Source of the DNA: Novosphingobium sp. ZN18A2
Lineage (GTDB): Bacteria > Pseudomonadota > Alphaproteobacteria > Sphingomonadales > Sphingomonadaceae
Reading direction: 5' to 3'
Length of the DNA: 64,000 nt
NCBI RefSeq assembly: GCF_036784765.1
Contig: NZ_CP136651.1
Coordinates: 1,922,001-1,986,000, forward strand
Position 1 is the stretch's first letter. The number at the start of each line of letters is the position of its first letter. Both the position numbers and the translations under genes were made by a program. Positions 36,078-49,046 of this stretch are shown here, piece by piece. A model generated the notes under the pieces. It worked only from the letters and a program-made list of their open reading frames with translations, did no database searches and was not told where the DNA came from.

Positions 36078-36091
36078 AATAGGATCGCGCC

Positions 36092-37363
36092 ATGTCCACT
36101 GAACTGATAGAACGGATTCGCCGCATCGTCGTTGAAGGCGGCATGTCGCGGTCCGGCCTCGCCCGCGCGGCAGGGTTGCACGCCAACACCCTGCGCGATC
36201 TTACACAGGCCAACTGGAACCCCACGGCCGACACGCTTTCCAAGCTGGAGCGCGTGCTGATCGAATCGGACGACACCCCCGCGCTCGTCCCGATCGAGGA
36301 AATCATCGACGAAGCGCGCAATGGACGGATGTTCATCCTTGTCGATGACGAGGACCGCGAGAACGAGGGCGACCTGATCATCCCGGCACAGATGGCCACA
36401 CCCGATGCGATCAACTTCATGGCCACGCACGGTCGCGGCCTTATCTGCCTGTCGATGACCCGCCAGCGAACGGAACAACTTGGCCTGGAACTGATGAGCC
36501 GCAACAACGGGACGCGGCACGAGACGGCATTCACGGTTTCCATCGAGGCGCGCGAAGGCGTGACCACGGGAATTTCCGCTGCCGACAGGGCGCGCACGGT
36601 TGCCGTCGCGGTCGATTCGGCCAAGGGGCGCGAGGATATTGTCACGCCGGGCCATGTTTTCCCGCTTGTTGCGCGCGACGGCGGCGTTCTGGTGCGTGCC
36701 GGGCACACCGAAGCGGCGGTGGATATATCGCGGCTTGCCGGCCTCAACCCCTCGGGCGTGATCTGTGAGATCATGCGCGAAGACGGCACGATGGCCCGGC
36801 TTGACGACCTGCTGCCTTTCGCACGGCGCCATGGCCTGAAGATCGGCACGATCCGCGACCTGATCGAATATCGCCGCAAGCACGATCACCTGGTCGAATG
36901 CGTGGCAAAAGCGCCGTTCGTTTCGGACTATGGCGGCGACTGGACGATCAAGACCTATCGCAACAAGGTAGATGGCTCTGAAAGCATCGTCTTGCAGAAG
37001 GGCGCGGTGCGTCCCGGAGAACCCACGCTTGTTCGCATGCACGGCATCTCGCTCCATTCCGACCTGCTGGGCCAGCCCGGCCCGCGCAAGCGCACGTTGC
37101 AACGGTCCATGTCGGAGATCGGCAAGGCCGGATCGGGCCTGATCGTCTTGCTGATGCCCAGCGAACAGGGATCGATCAGCCGAGAGGTAAGCGGTACGAC
37201 CGATGGCGGAATGGACCTTCGCGCCTATGGCATCGGCGCGCAAATCCTGGCGGACCTTGGCGTGCACGACATGATTCTGCTGACCAACTCGCACCACAAT
37301 ATCGTTGCGATCGAGGGCTATGACCTCAACATCGTCGGCGAACGCCCGATACCGGAGGACTGA
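36092..37363 (+). CDS. ribB: HTH-RibB fusion: dihydroxybutanone-phosphate synthase with degenerate GCH II domain
   Basis: A 423-residue three-part protein. Residues 1-62 look like an Xre-type helix-turn-helix ([20 protein letters not shown]). Residues about 66-270 are 3,4-dihydroxy-2-butanone-4-phosphate synthase, which turns ribulose 5-phosphate into the four-carbon riboflavin precursor. [21 protein letters not shown] and [10 protein letters not shown] carry its active-site acidic, Cys and His residues. Residues about 285-423 are GTP cyclohydrolase II-like and retain [12 protein letters not shown]. The zinc CxxxxxxxxxCxC motif is absent, with no cysteine after about residue 270, so this part should not be an active cyclohydrolase. 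AGGA precedes the start. ribH follows after 4 bases. Confidence 0.92.
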   Translation: MSTELIERIRRIVVEGGMSRSGLARAAGLHANTLRDLTQANWNPTADTLSKLERVLIESDDTPALVPIEEIIDEARNGRMFILVDDEDRENEGDLIIPAQMATPDAINFMATHGRGLICLSMTRQRTEQLGLELMSRNNGTRHETAFTVSIEAREGVTTGISAADRARTVAVAVDSAKGREDIVTPGHVFPLVARDGGVLVRAGHTEAAVDISRLAGLNPSGVICEIMREDGTMARLDDLLPFARRHGLKIGTIRDLIEYRRKHDHLVECVAKAPFVSDYGGDWTIKTYRNKVDGSESIVLQKGAVRPGEPTLVRMHGISLHSDLLGQPGPRKRTLQRSMSEIGKAGSGLIVLLMPSEQGSISREVSGTTDGGMDLRAYGIGAQILADLGVHDMILLTNSHHNIVAIEGYDLNIVGERPIPED

Positions 37364-37367
37364 TCGC

Positions 37368-37787
37368 ATGGCCCGCTTCCTTATCGTCGAAGCCCGTTTC
37401 TACGACCACCTGAACGATATGCTTGTCGATGGCGCCCGCGCCGCGTTGAAGGCTGAGGGGCATACGGTTGACGTGATAACCGTGCCTGGCGCGCTGGAAG
37501 TCCCGGCGGCGATCGCGCTCGCGTCGGAGAGCGACCTCTATGACGGGTACGTCGGCATCGGCGTTGTAATCCGCGGAGAAACCTACCACTTCGAGATCGT
37601 CGCGGGTGAAAGTGCGCGCGGCATCATGGCGCTGACGATGGACGGAATGCCCATCGGCAACGGCATCCTGACGGTCGAGAACGAGGAACAGGCCCTCGTT
37701 CGCGCCGATCCGAAGCAGAAGGACAAGGGCGGCGAAGCTGCGAAGGCGGCAATGGCGCTGCTCTCGCTGAAGGAGAAGTTCGCATGA
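37368..37787 (+). CDS. ribH: 6,7-dimethyl-8-ribityllumazine synthase
   Basis: Condenses the RibB product with the ribityl-aminouracil to give lumazine, the penultimate riboflavin step. It has 139 residues. Conserved blocks are [14 protein letters not shown] (about 41-54), [18 protein letters not shown] with the catalytic histidine, and [15 protein letters not shown]. The ATG at 37368 follows CCGGAGGAC. Its stop overlaps the aldo/keto reductase start as ATGA. Genes for the other riboflavin steps (ribD, ribE, a true ribA) are not in the window. Confidence 0.96.
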   Translation: MARFLIVEARFYDHLNDMLVDGARAALKAEGHTVDVITVPGALEVPAAIALASESDLYDGYVGIGVVIRGETYHFEIVAGESARGIMALTMDGMPIGNGILTVENEEQALVRADPKQKDKGGEAAKAAMALLSLKEKFA

Positions 37788-38707
37788 GCCATCCCGCGAT
37801 CTCCGGCATCCCGCTGGTCCTGGGCGGAAACGTGTTCGGGTGGACCGCTGACCGGGACCGCAGCTTCGAGGTGCTTGATGCCTTCTATGAAGCGGGCGGA
37901 CGGATGATCGACACCGCCGAATGCTATTCCTTCTGGGTGCCCGGCCATTCGGGCGGCGAAAGCGAAACGGTAATCGGCGAATGGCTGGAAAGCCGCGGGG
38001 TGCGCGGGGATATGCGGATCGCGACGAAAACAAATGTCGACGCGAAGCCCGGCGGATTGAAGCCCGATGCGCTTCGCGAACACCTGGACAAGTCGCTGGA
38101 ACGCTTGCGTACCGATTACGCCGATCTTTTCTATTCGCACCGCGACGATCCCGAAACGCCACAGGATGAAGTGGCGCAAGGGTTCGCGGACCTGATTGCA
38201 GAAGGCAGGGTGAGAGAGGCCGGCGCGTCAAATTTCTCTGCCCAGCGGCTGTCCGGCGCGCTTGATGCGGCGAAGCGCCTTGGCGTTCCGGGCTATGGCG
38301 TGCTGCAGAACGAATACAACCTCGTGGCCCGCGACGCCTATGGTGCGGACCTGCAAACGCTGTGCGTCGAGCGCGGCGTGGCGATGTTGCCGTTCTATGG
38401 CCTCGCCAGCGGGTTCCTGTCCGGGAAATACCGGACCGAGGCAGACCTGAGCAAAAGCCCGCGTGGCGGTGGGATGAAGAAGCTGCTCGACAAGGGCGCG
38501 GCCGTCCTTGCGGCGATGGACGAAGTATCGTCAGAAACTGGATCGCCGCTTGCCGAAATCGCGCTGGCCTGGCTGCTTTCACAGCCTGGAATCGCCGCTC
38601 CCATCGCCAGCGCGACGAGCGTCGAACAGCTGGCGCAACTGATCGCCGCCGTCTCGCTGAAACTGGACGACGACCAGATAGCCCGGCTCACCGCGTCATT
38701 GGGCTAG
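37784..38707 (+). CDS. Aldo/keto reductase
   Basis: A 307-residue NADPH-dependent TIM-barrel oxidoreductase of the YajO/Tas-like group. The catalytic tetrad is visible: D and Y in IDTAECYS (about 46-53), K in IATKTN (about 86) and H in FYSHRDDP (about 118). A cofactor-binding segment lies near the C terminus ([12 protein letters not shown]). It is coupled to ribH by a 4-base overlap, though a role in flavin synthesis is not established. Its 3' end overlaps the convergent gene by 12 bases. Confidence 0.9.
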   Translation: MSHPAISGIPLVLGGNVFGWTADRDRSFEVLDAFYEAGGRMIDTAECYSFWVPGHSGGESETVIGEWLESRGVRGDMRIATKTNVDAKPGGLKPDALREHLDKSLERLRTDYADLFYSHRDDPETPQDEVAQGFADLIAEGRVREAGASNFSAQRLSGALDAAKRLGVPGYGVLQNEYNLVARDAYGADLQTLCVERGVAMLPFYGLASGFLSGKYRTEADLSKSPRGGGMKKLLDKGAAVLAAMDEVSSETGSPLAEIALAWLLSQPGIAAPIASATSVEQLAQLIAAVSLKLDDDQIARLTASLG

Positions 38708-39790
38708 ATCGAACATCTCCTTGAAGCCCATCGGCGCATAGGGGCCGATCACAAGCTGTTCGAACACGCCAACGCCCTCCTCGCCGGTTTCGGCGATGCG
38801 GACCTTGCAAATCATCTGCACGTGCAGGTTCTGCGGCTGTCCGGGTTCGCAGGCGGCAAGGTCTATATCCTCGCGCTCCACTTCAAGCGGGCCGTGATAG
38901 AGCCCGTGGCTCCACTTGGGAGAGGTATAGCCCATGCCGCGCATCTGGAACCGGCCGATCGGTTCGAAGCTGACGTGAAGGTCGCCGTCCGCGGTCGGCA
39001 GGGTAAGCGTCCCGCCAGAGGGCCAGCGCGTGCCCGGCTGCAACGTGGCGGCCATCTCCGCATCCTCAATGTGGATCTGTTCGTCCGGCCCTGCCCCGTC
39101 GGGCACGATCACCGCGCGCGTGTTCCACGCCGCGCCCCTGGTATTGGCGTTGATGTGGAAGAACATCGAACGGTTCGCGAAATTGAGCGGCGTCCACTGC
39201 CAGAAGAAGGCCGGCACCAGCCCGCCCGGATGCGGTTGCGCGTCAGACGTGCCGACCGGGCGGATGCCCCATGACCGGTCGCGCGTTCCCGCCGTTCCTT
39301 CGGCAAGCTGTTCGCGCTTTCCGTCGACTTCGATCCAGCCGGAATAATGTCCATTCTGCGTCATCCGCGTATAGTCCATGAAGGTGCGCGGCCCGTAACG
39401 ATGGACGAAACGCGGTTCCTCGATCGGGAAGGATCGCCCGGTAAAGGTGATGTCCGCGCTGATCCCGTCATGCCCGGACACGATCACACGCAACACCTTG
39501 AGCGGTTCGATCACGTCGATCCTGATCGGGCCTACCTCAAGGCTCAGTCGCTCCATGTTAAGCTCGCATGATGCGTGCAGGCAGTATTCGGTGCCGTCGC
39601 GGATTACCGTGAAGTGCGCATCGGCCACGTTCAGGTGCGGATAGACGCCGAACGCAACACCGAAAAAGGTCGATCCGTCGGGCGAATAGCCATTGAAGAA
39701 ATAGCGATCGTAGAAATTTCGGTCTGTGCCGGCGTAGGCGATCGGTTCCGGGGTCTGGTGAAGCGGATATTCGTCACCCTTGGTCAGCAT
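38696..39790 (-). CDS. AttH/CrtC-like protein of unknown function
   Basis: A 364-residue protein without signal peptide, made of two beta-rich halves. Motifs such as NFYDRYFFNGYSPDGSTFFGVAFGVY, GTAGTRDRSWGIRP and PAFFWQWTPLNF recall the lipocalin-like AttH/hydroxyneurosporene synthase (CrtC) fold, whose members often carry the RDxSWG signature. I recognise the fold class only tentatively and not the reaction. The start shares one base with the upstream kinase-like stop (TGATG), so the two proteins are made together. Confidence 0.75.
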   Translation of the reverse strand: MLTKGDEYPLHQTPEPIAYAGTDRNFYDRYFFNGYSPDGSTFFGVAFGVYPHLNVADAHFTVIRDGTEYCLHASCELNMERLSLEVGPIRIDVIEPLKVLRVIVSGHDGISADITFTGRSFPIEEPRFVHRYGPRTFMDYTRMTQNGHYSGWIEVDGKREQLAEGTAGTRDRSWGIRPVGTSDAQPHPGGLVPAFFWQWTPLNFANRSMFFHINANTRGAAWNTRAVIVPDGAGPDEQIHIEDAEMAATLQPGTRWPSGGTLTLPTADGDLHVSFEPIGRFQMRGMGYTSPKWSHGLYHGPLEVEREDIDLAACEPGQPQNLHVQMICKVRIAETGEEGVGVFEQLVIGPYAPMGFKEMFDLAQ

Positions 39791-40881
39791 CAGGCAGTTT
39801 CCTTTGCGGTTTTCAGGGCGCCGAGGCTGTCATGCTCAAGCGCCAGCGCGCAGGCTCCGCGCGCCATGGACAGGAAGTTCTCGTCTCCGCGCGGCGTGCG
39901 CTCGACATAGGCGGCGCTGAACACCGCCGTTGAAACGCCGTGCAATGCGCCGACGCGATATTCTTCCCACATCGTTTCACGCGAAAGACGCACGCCGCGC
40001 CGCCCCATCTCGTCGGCATAGAGGTCCAGCAGCTCGCGCTCGTGCTTGCGGCGCAGATCGTTCCCGATCCCGCAGCCGAGGAAATAGCCGATGTCCGTCA
40101 TCGCCGTGCCGATGGCAACCGTCTGCCAGTCGAGTATCGCAATGGGTTCGCGCCCGCCGCCAACGCCGAACAGCATGTTGTCGAGCCGGAAATCGCCATG
40201 CACGACGCATTGCGGATTGGGATCACGCATGAACCATAGCGCGCCCGCGTCGCAAAGGCCTTCGCACACCGCCATCAGTTCCGGTTCCAGCGCATCGGCA
40301 TAACGTTCGCGAAAGATGGCCTGCGCATTGGGATAGAGCGTCATCACCTGTTGCGACACGCCTGATACCGGCCGTATCCAGTCCAGCTCAAGCAAGGCAT
40401 CGTTATGCCAGCTTGGCGCATGAAGCGCTGCGGCCTGGCGAATACCGGCCCGTGCGTCTTCGATGCCGCAACCGTGGATCTGGTTGCCGCCGCGCTCTGG
40501 CGCCAGGTCTTCGAACAACAGCACGAACTGCGCGCCACTTTCGTCGACTTCGGCGGCAAGTGCGCGCGGAACCCGCACTGCCACGTGCGGTGCAATATCG
40601 CGGTAGAAGTGCACTTCCTTGCGATAGAGCCCGAACATCGCCGCGGTGTTTCGGCTTGTCTCGTCTTCGGCCGGGAACTTTGCGGCAAGCGTGGCGGGGC
40701 CGGCCCTCGCCCGGTCATAATCAAGGTGGATGCGCACGCTGTCGCCCACCTGGCCCGTGCCGATCGGTTCCCAGCGCGCGGTCGTTACCGCGGCATCATG
40801 CCCAAGCAGGCCCGCTTCGTGCAGGCGCTGCGTCAGCCAGGTAACGTCAAGCGCATCGGGGTGCGCCGGGAATCCGGCCAT
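39790..40881 (-). CDS. Phosphotransferase (APH/ecdysteroid kinase-like)
   Basis: A 363-residue protein-kinase-fold small-molecule kinase. Catalytic loop VVHGDFRLDNMLF (HxDxxxxN, near residue 225) and metal-binding AILDWQ (DFG equivalent) are intact. FVLLFEDLAP is the hinge. Such proteins occur widely in sphingomonads and mycobacteria next to steroid or lipid genes; some relatives act as acyl or sterol kinases. No such pathway is visible here. GGAGAG precedes the ATG. It is the first gene of a two-gene unit with the AttH/CrtC-like gene. Confidence 0.83.
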   Translation of the reverse strand: MAGFPAHPDALDVTWLTQRLHEAGLLGHDAAVTTARWEPIGTGQVGDSVRIHLDYDRARAGPATLAAKFPAEDETSRNTAAMFGLYRKEVHFYRDIAPHVAVRVPRALAAEVDESGAQFVLLFEDLAPERGGNQIHGCGIEDARAGIRQAAALHAPSWHNDALLELDWIRPVSGVSQQVMTLYPNAQAIFRERYADALEPELMAVCEGLCDAGALWFMRDPNPQCVVHGDFRLDNMLFGVGGGREPIAILDWQTVAIGTAMTDIGYFLGCGIGNDLRRKHERELLDLYADEMGRRGVRLSRETMWEEYRVGALHGVSTAVFSAAYVERTPRGDENFLSMARGACALALEHDSLGALKTAKETA

Positions 40882-40982
40882 GCCCTCTCCTTCCAGTCAT
40901 TCTCTTCCCGGCTTGGAGCATATCGCGCGATAGGCATTTGTCATCCGCTAAACGGACGAACCGGGAAATGACCGGAGGGGGG

Positions 40983-41008
40983 ACCGGGAAAGTCGCAACT
41001 TTCCCGGT
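40983..41008 (-). terminator. Stem-loop downstream of eno
   Basis: A perfect 11-bp stem (ACCGGGAAAGT/ACTTTCCCGGT) with a CGCA tetraloop begins 9 bases past the eno stop. No U-run follows on the minus strand. It may act as a transcript 3'-end stabiliser. Confidence 0.5.
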
Positions 41009-41016
41009 GATCGCGA

Positions 41017-42357
<1,341 letters not shown>

Positions 42358-42366
42358 CTATCCGCT

Positions 42367-42391
42367 GGAACCTTGGCAGGCAAGCGGCGTT
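42367..42391 (+). promoter_or_regulatory. EcfG-type general stress promoter
   Basis: GGAAC (42367-42371), exactly 16 bases, then CGTT (42388-42391) is a perfect match to the alphaproteobacterial sigma-EcfG consensus. It points at the YqjD-like cluster, with a leader of about 145 bases before its first ATG. Confidence 0.75.
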
Positions 42392-42542
42392 CAGGAATTG
42401 TGACTGGACGGACCAGCCCGTTTCTTTGTCGATTTCGCAGGTGCGAAGTTGCCTTTCACGCGTTATCATCAATTCGTCGCCGCGCTGGTGGCGACGGGCT
42501 GGCACCCGACGTGGGCAACGGAAAAAGGAGGATCATACAACA

Positions 42543-43163
42543 ATGGCCGACAACACCGACACTCCCGCCGCCCCGCCGAAGCCACGCAAACCTGCGGCGC
42601 GCAAGAAGGCTCCGGCCAAGCCGGCCGCTGCCAAGGCGCCGAAGGCCGCCGCCGCCAAGGTGAAGGCGCAGCCGGTTGCCGCCAACCACACAGACAAGGC
42701 AAAGTCGCGCTTTTCCGCGGCAATCGACGAGGCGAAGGCAGGCGTCGAGGCTCTGCGCGACGAAGCCAGGGATCGCACCGCCGGATATCGGGCCAAGGCA
42801 AGCGACAATGCCAAGGGTTGGGCCGAAGACGCAAAGGGCTATGCCGGACAGGCCAGGGACGCAGCCAGCGGCTATGCCAGGGAAGGCAAGGCGCGCACCA
42901 GCGACGCGCTTGGCGCGCTGGGCAAGTCCATCGGCGACACCGCTTCGACCATCGATGAGAAGCTGGGCGTGAAGTATGGCGATTATGCCCGCTCCGCCTC
43001 GCGCCAGATGCAGGAAGCCGCGGTCAAACTCGACAGCAAGAGCGTTGAGGAACTGGGCGAGGATGCGCGCGAATTCGTGCGCAAGAGTCCGGGCACCGCT
43101 CTGGGCATCGCGGCCGTGGCCGGGTTTTTCGTCGCGCGTATGTTCCGCGGGTCGAAGGACTGA
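42543..43163 (+). CDS. YqjD/DUF883-like membrane-anchored protein
   Basis: A 206-residue protein with three parts. An Ala/Lys/Pro-rich N terminus (about 10-50) resembles histone H1 tails. A long amphipathic helical region (about 55-175) has repeated AKG/ARD units like LEA or apolipoprotein repeats. The C-terminal segment RKSPGTALGIAAVAGFFVARMFRGSKD is the glycine-zipper anchor of the ElaB/YqjD/YgaM class. E. coli YqjD anchors ribosomes to the membrane in stationary phase. AAAGGAGG precedes the ATG at 42543. It is the first gene behind an EcfG-type promoter. Confidence 0.83.
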   Translation: MADNTDTPAAPPKPRKPAARKKAPAKPAAAKAPKAAAAKVKAQPVAANHTDKAKSRFSAAIDEAKAGVEALRDEARDRTAGYRAKASDNAKGWAEDAKGYAGQARDAASGYAREGKARTSDALGALGKSIGDTASTIDEKLGVKYGDYARSASRQMQEAAVKLDSKSVEELGEDAREFVRKSPGTALGIAAVAGFFVARMFRGSKD

Positions 43164-43193
43164 CCGGCCGCGCGCCGGGCCGCTGCCGCGACG

Positions 43194-43610
43194 ATGGATT
43201 CATCGAAAGACAAACCCCTGGCCGACAAGCGTCCGGACGAAGACGGTTCTGCCGAAGAGCCGCTGGTGTTCGATTCGCTGCGCGACCTGATCGATGACGG
43301 GCAGACGCTGGTCCAGGCGGAACTGGCCTATCAGCAATCGCGCATCGTCTATGCCTGGGGTCGCAGCAAGATCATTGCCGGCCTGGTGGTGCTTGGTCTG
43401 GCGTTCTTCTTTTTCACGCTGATGGCGCTCGTCGTTGGCCTGTTGCTGGCGATTGCGCCGCTATTCGGCAAATGGGGCGCTCTTGCGGTTGTAACGGGCG
43501 GGCTCGCCCTGCTGACCGCGCTGTGCCTCGGCTCGGCCATCATGTTGTTCCGCAAGGCCCGGACGGTGCTTCTCGCCAATGACGATGCTTCCGGGGAAAC
43601 GCAGCGATGA
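43194..43610 (+). CDS. Holin-X/YqjE-like membrane protein
   Basis: A 138-residue protein with a polar N terminus, an amphipathic helix (LRDLIDDGQTLVQAELAYQQSRI) and two transmembrane helices (about 62-85 and 92-115) joined by a tight loop. This matches the phage holin family/Actinobacterial Holin-X group that includes YqjE. It lies 30 bases after the YqjD-like gene, as in the enterobacterial yqjD-yqjE pair, and overlaps the next gene by 4 bases. Confidence 0.82.
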   Translation: MDSSKDKPLADKRPDEDGSAEEPLVFDSLRDLIDDGQTLVQAELAYQQSRIVYAWGRSKIIAGLVVLGLAFFFFTLMALVVGLLLAIAPLFGKWGALAVVTGGLALLTALCLGSAIMLFRKARTVLLANDDASGETQR

Positions 43611-43957
43611 GCGAGCGCAAGGATGCCGAAGCGCTTGCCGAAGCGCGCGAATTGCGCGCCGAAGCATGGCGGCTTGTGCGCGGGGACATTGACGAAGTGC
43701 GCGAGGGCTTGAACGGGCGTGTGCTGGCCAACCGCGTAAAGGACCGCGCAACAGAAGAGGTCGCCGACGCGATTGAGCAGGCCCGCGATATCGCCAGCAG
43801 TCACAAATCCGTTGTCGCGGGAACAATTCTGGCGCTTCTGGGCTGGTTGTTCAGGGATCCGGTTTTCGGCCTCTTCCGGGCGATCGGCGACCGAAGCACC
43901 GATCCGTCGGAAGGCGACAGCGACGCCGGCGGCAATGTCACAGGAGACGGGAATTGA
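43607..43957 (+). CDS. Small membrane protein of the YqjD-like cluster
   Basis: 116 residues: an alanine- and glutamate-rich N-terminal helix (about 5-60), one hydrophobic segment (SVVAGTILALLGWLFRDPVFGLF, about 68-90) and an acidic disordered tail. No named family is assigned with confidence, though the position corresponds to the third gene of yqj-type clusters (YqjK). It overlaps both neighbours by 4 bases. Confidence 0.72.
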   Translation: MSERKDAEALAEARELRAEAWRLVRGDIDEVREGLNGRVLANRVKDRATEEVADAIEQARDIASSHKSVVAGTILALLGWLFRDPVFGLFRAIGDRSTDPSEGDSDAGGNVTGDGN

Positions 43958-44502
43958 GCGACGAGCGCAGGGAACGGGTTCGCGAACGGATAGAGGCCGC
44001 ACGCGAACGTGTTGAGCAAAGGGCCGGTGTGGCCGCGCGCGAGGCGAAGGACGCTGCTACCGCGACGCGTCAGTTCGTCCAGGAACATCCGTTCGCCGTT
44101 ATCGCAGGCGGCGTGGCCGTAGGCGGGCTTGTGGCGGCGCTTTGGCCCCGTCGGCGGCGGAAGCAGGAATCGGGGGCCGGCAGGTTGTCGCGCCTTGCCG
44201 CCGCCGCGGGCGAGATGGCGGTTGCCTATGCAACCCGCGCCGCGTCGGGCGCGCGCGAGGCTGGGCGTGACGGCATGGAGCGGCTTGAGGATCTGGGTGA
44301 AAGCGTGGGCGATGCCACGTCGCAGGCGCGCCGTGTGGCTGGCGGAATTGCCGAATCCTCTGGCGAACGCATTACAGAGGCCTCTTCCGAAATGCGCAAG
44401 ATGGCGGCGGACCTTGCCGAAGCCGCAATCGAGTCCGCCCGCGAGGCGAGCGATGCCGCCTTGCGCCGGGCAAGCGAGATCACGGCCCGCTTTCGCGATT
44501 GA
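43954..44502 (+). CDS. Glycine-zipper membrane protein with helical repeats
   Basis: 182 residues starting with TTG inside the previous stop (TTGA), supported by GGAGACGGGA just upstream. A charged coiled N terminus (about 1-45) precedes a glycine-zipper transmembrane segment (EHPFAVIAGGVAVGGLVAALWP, about 44-65) with RRRRK positive-inside flank. A long Ala/Glu/Arg helical region with LEA-like periodicity follows. It mirrors the first protein with its parts in reverse order, suggesting both cover the membrane surface. Function unknown. Confidence 0.75.
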   Translation: MSDERRERVRERIEAARERVEQRAGVAAREAKDAATATRQFVQEHPFAVIAGGVAVGGLVAALWPRRRRKQESGAGRLSRLAAAAGEMAVAYATRAASGAREAGRDGMERLEDLGESVGDATSQARRVAGGIAESSGERITEASSEMRKMAADLAEAAIESAREASDAALRRASEITARFRD

Positions 44503-44590
44503 GTTGCACGTTACGCAACTTCGCACCTTGCGCTTTGATGTCTGTTTTGCCAGTGGCTTGCCTTGAATCCTCTCCCAACGGAAAGCAGCG

Positions 44591-44815
44591 ATGCAGCAGA
44601 AACTCCATCTCGTCATGGGCGGGCGGGTCAAGAACCCGCAGGGCCTTGAATTCGTAGATCTGAACAAGGTCCACCTCGTCGGGGTTTTCCCCGATTATGC
44701 CTCGGCCGAGGAAGCCTGGCGCAGCAATGCGCAGCGCACCGTGGACGACGCGGAAATGAAATACGTGATCGTCCACCTTCACCGCCTTCTGGAACCCGAA
44801 CTTCCCGGCGAGTGA
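44591..44815 (+). CDS. DUF4170 family protein
   Basis: A 74-residue protein with the family's VMGGRVKNPQGLEFVDLNKVHLVGVFPDYASAEEAWR core (shown in parts: GGRV near 11, FVDL near 22, GVFPDYASAEEAW near 33-45) and a C-terminal YVIVHLHRLL strand. DUF4170 proteins are widespread in alphaproteobacteria and have no assigned function. It lies 88 bases after the stress cluster and ends at a strong terminator. Confidence 0.85.
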   Translation: MQQKLHLVMGGRVKNPQGLEFVDLNKVHLVGVFPDYASAEEAWRSNAQRTVDDAEMKYVIVHLHRLLEPELPGE

Positions 44816-44819
44816 ATCG

Positions 44820-44847
44820 AAAAGGGGAGCCTGCGGGCTCCCCTTTT
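44820..44847. terminator. Bidirectional terminator between DUF4170 gene and greA
   Basis: A perfect 12-bp stem AAAAGGGGAGCC/GGCTCCCCTTTT with a TGCG loop. A-run on the left and T-run on the right make it work for both the plus-strand cluster and the minus-strand greA transcript. Confidence 0.88.
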
Positions 44848-44879
44848 GCGTTTTGCGATCTGTCAGCGGGAATGCCGGT

Positions 44880-45356
44880 TCAGATGAACTCGATCTTGTT
44901 GACCAGATAGAACTTGTCGCCCGATGGCACGGTGACTTCGATCTCTTCTTCCACCTTGCGGCCGATCAGGGCGCGCCCCAGCGGCGAGTTATAGCTGATG
45001 CGGCCGACCTTGGCGTCCGCTTCGGCCTGGCCCACGATCTGGTATCGCACCGGCTTGTCGTCCTCGTCGAGCAGAGTAACGGTCGCGCCAAACACGATGC
45101 GGTCGCCCGAAAGGGTCTTGGGGTCGATGATCTGCGCGCGGCTGATCTTGTCTTCAAGATCCGCGATGGTCGCTTCCACCTGCCCCTGCCGTTCCTTGGC
45201 GGCGTGATACTCGGCATTTTCCGACAGGTCGCCGTGAGCGCGCGCTTCCTCGATCGCGTCGACGATCTTCGGGCGCTCCTCACGCAGCGCCTTCAACTCG
45301 CGGGTCAGCTTTTCATAGCCTTCCGCCAGCATCGGCAGCTTGTCCGTGGTTGCCAT
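44880..45356 (-). CDS. greA: Transcription elongation factor GreA
   Basis: Rescues backtracked RNA polymerase by stimulating transcript cleavage. 158 residues: an N-terminal coiled coil with the acidic tip [20 protein letters not shown] (about 41-60) and a C-terminal FKBP-like domain with [29 protein letters not shown] precedes the ATG. The order carA-carB-greA is common in alphaproteobacteria; the carB-greA gap is 117 bases, so greA may also have its own promoter. Confidence 0.96.
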   Translation of the reverse strand: MATTDKLPMLAEGYEKLTRELKALREERPKIVDAIEEARAHGDLSENAEYHAAKERQGQVEATIADLEDKISRAQIIDPKTLSGDRIVFGATVTLLDEDDKPVRYQIVGQAEADAKVGRISYNSPLGRALIGRKVEEEIEVTVPSGDKFYLVNKIEFI

Positions 45357-45473
45357 TCAAAAACCTTTCCTTGCCTCGTTCCTCCGCAAATTCAGCGACA
45401 AGTCCGGCCTGCCGTCCGGCATTCCGCCGGTCCGGCCGTTACCTGTCGCAATGCATGGGAACACGTAAGAGCG

Positions 45474-48811
<3,338 letters not shown>

Positions 48812-48812
<1 letters not shown>

Positions 48813-49036
48813 TAGAAGTGCTTTTCCGCCAAAGTCTTGAGTTGCTCGAACGCCGACTTGGTCAAGCGTAAGCTCTGAGATACCTTCCCAGGGATCGCTC
48901 GATCCTTGGAACCATAGGTGTCGATTTGAACGAACTTTTCGCCATCCGCTTCGACCAATGAAATTGTTGCTTCGACCTCGGAGTGCTTGCTCGGACGGTC
49001 CAACTCTTTCTCGTCGAAAGTGCGAACTACTGCCAT
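48812..49036 (-). CDS. Small protein of unknown function inserted between carA and carB
   Basis: 74 residues. GGAGG sits 5 bases before its ATG, and this site overlaps the carA stop codon (TAGGAGG). Its own stop overlaps the carB start by one base. GC is about 53%, well below carA and carB, and codon use is correspondingly different. The core reads [34 protein letters not shown] and [15 protein letters not shown], a compact beta-beta-alpha pattern. Similar short proteins (FVQIDTYGS...PGKVSQ) are, to my knowledge, scattered in bacterial accessory DNA, without known function. carA and carB are normally adjacent. Confidence 0.75.
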
Positions 49037-49046
49037 TTTCTGCCTC

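Noticed and set aside
35852..36091. FMN riboswitch in front of the riboflavin genes
   Set aside because: The characteristic conserved RFN-element segments could not be found in the 240 bases; a palindrome is present instead.
42426..42542. N-terminal extension of the YqjD-like gene into its leader
   Set aside because: AAAGGAGG lies immediately ahead of the ATG at 42543, and the upstream translation has no similarity to the family.
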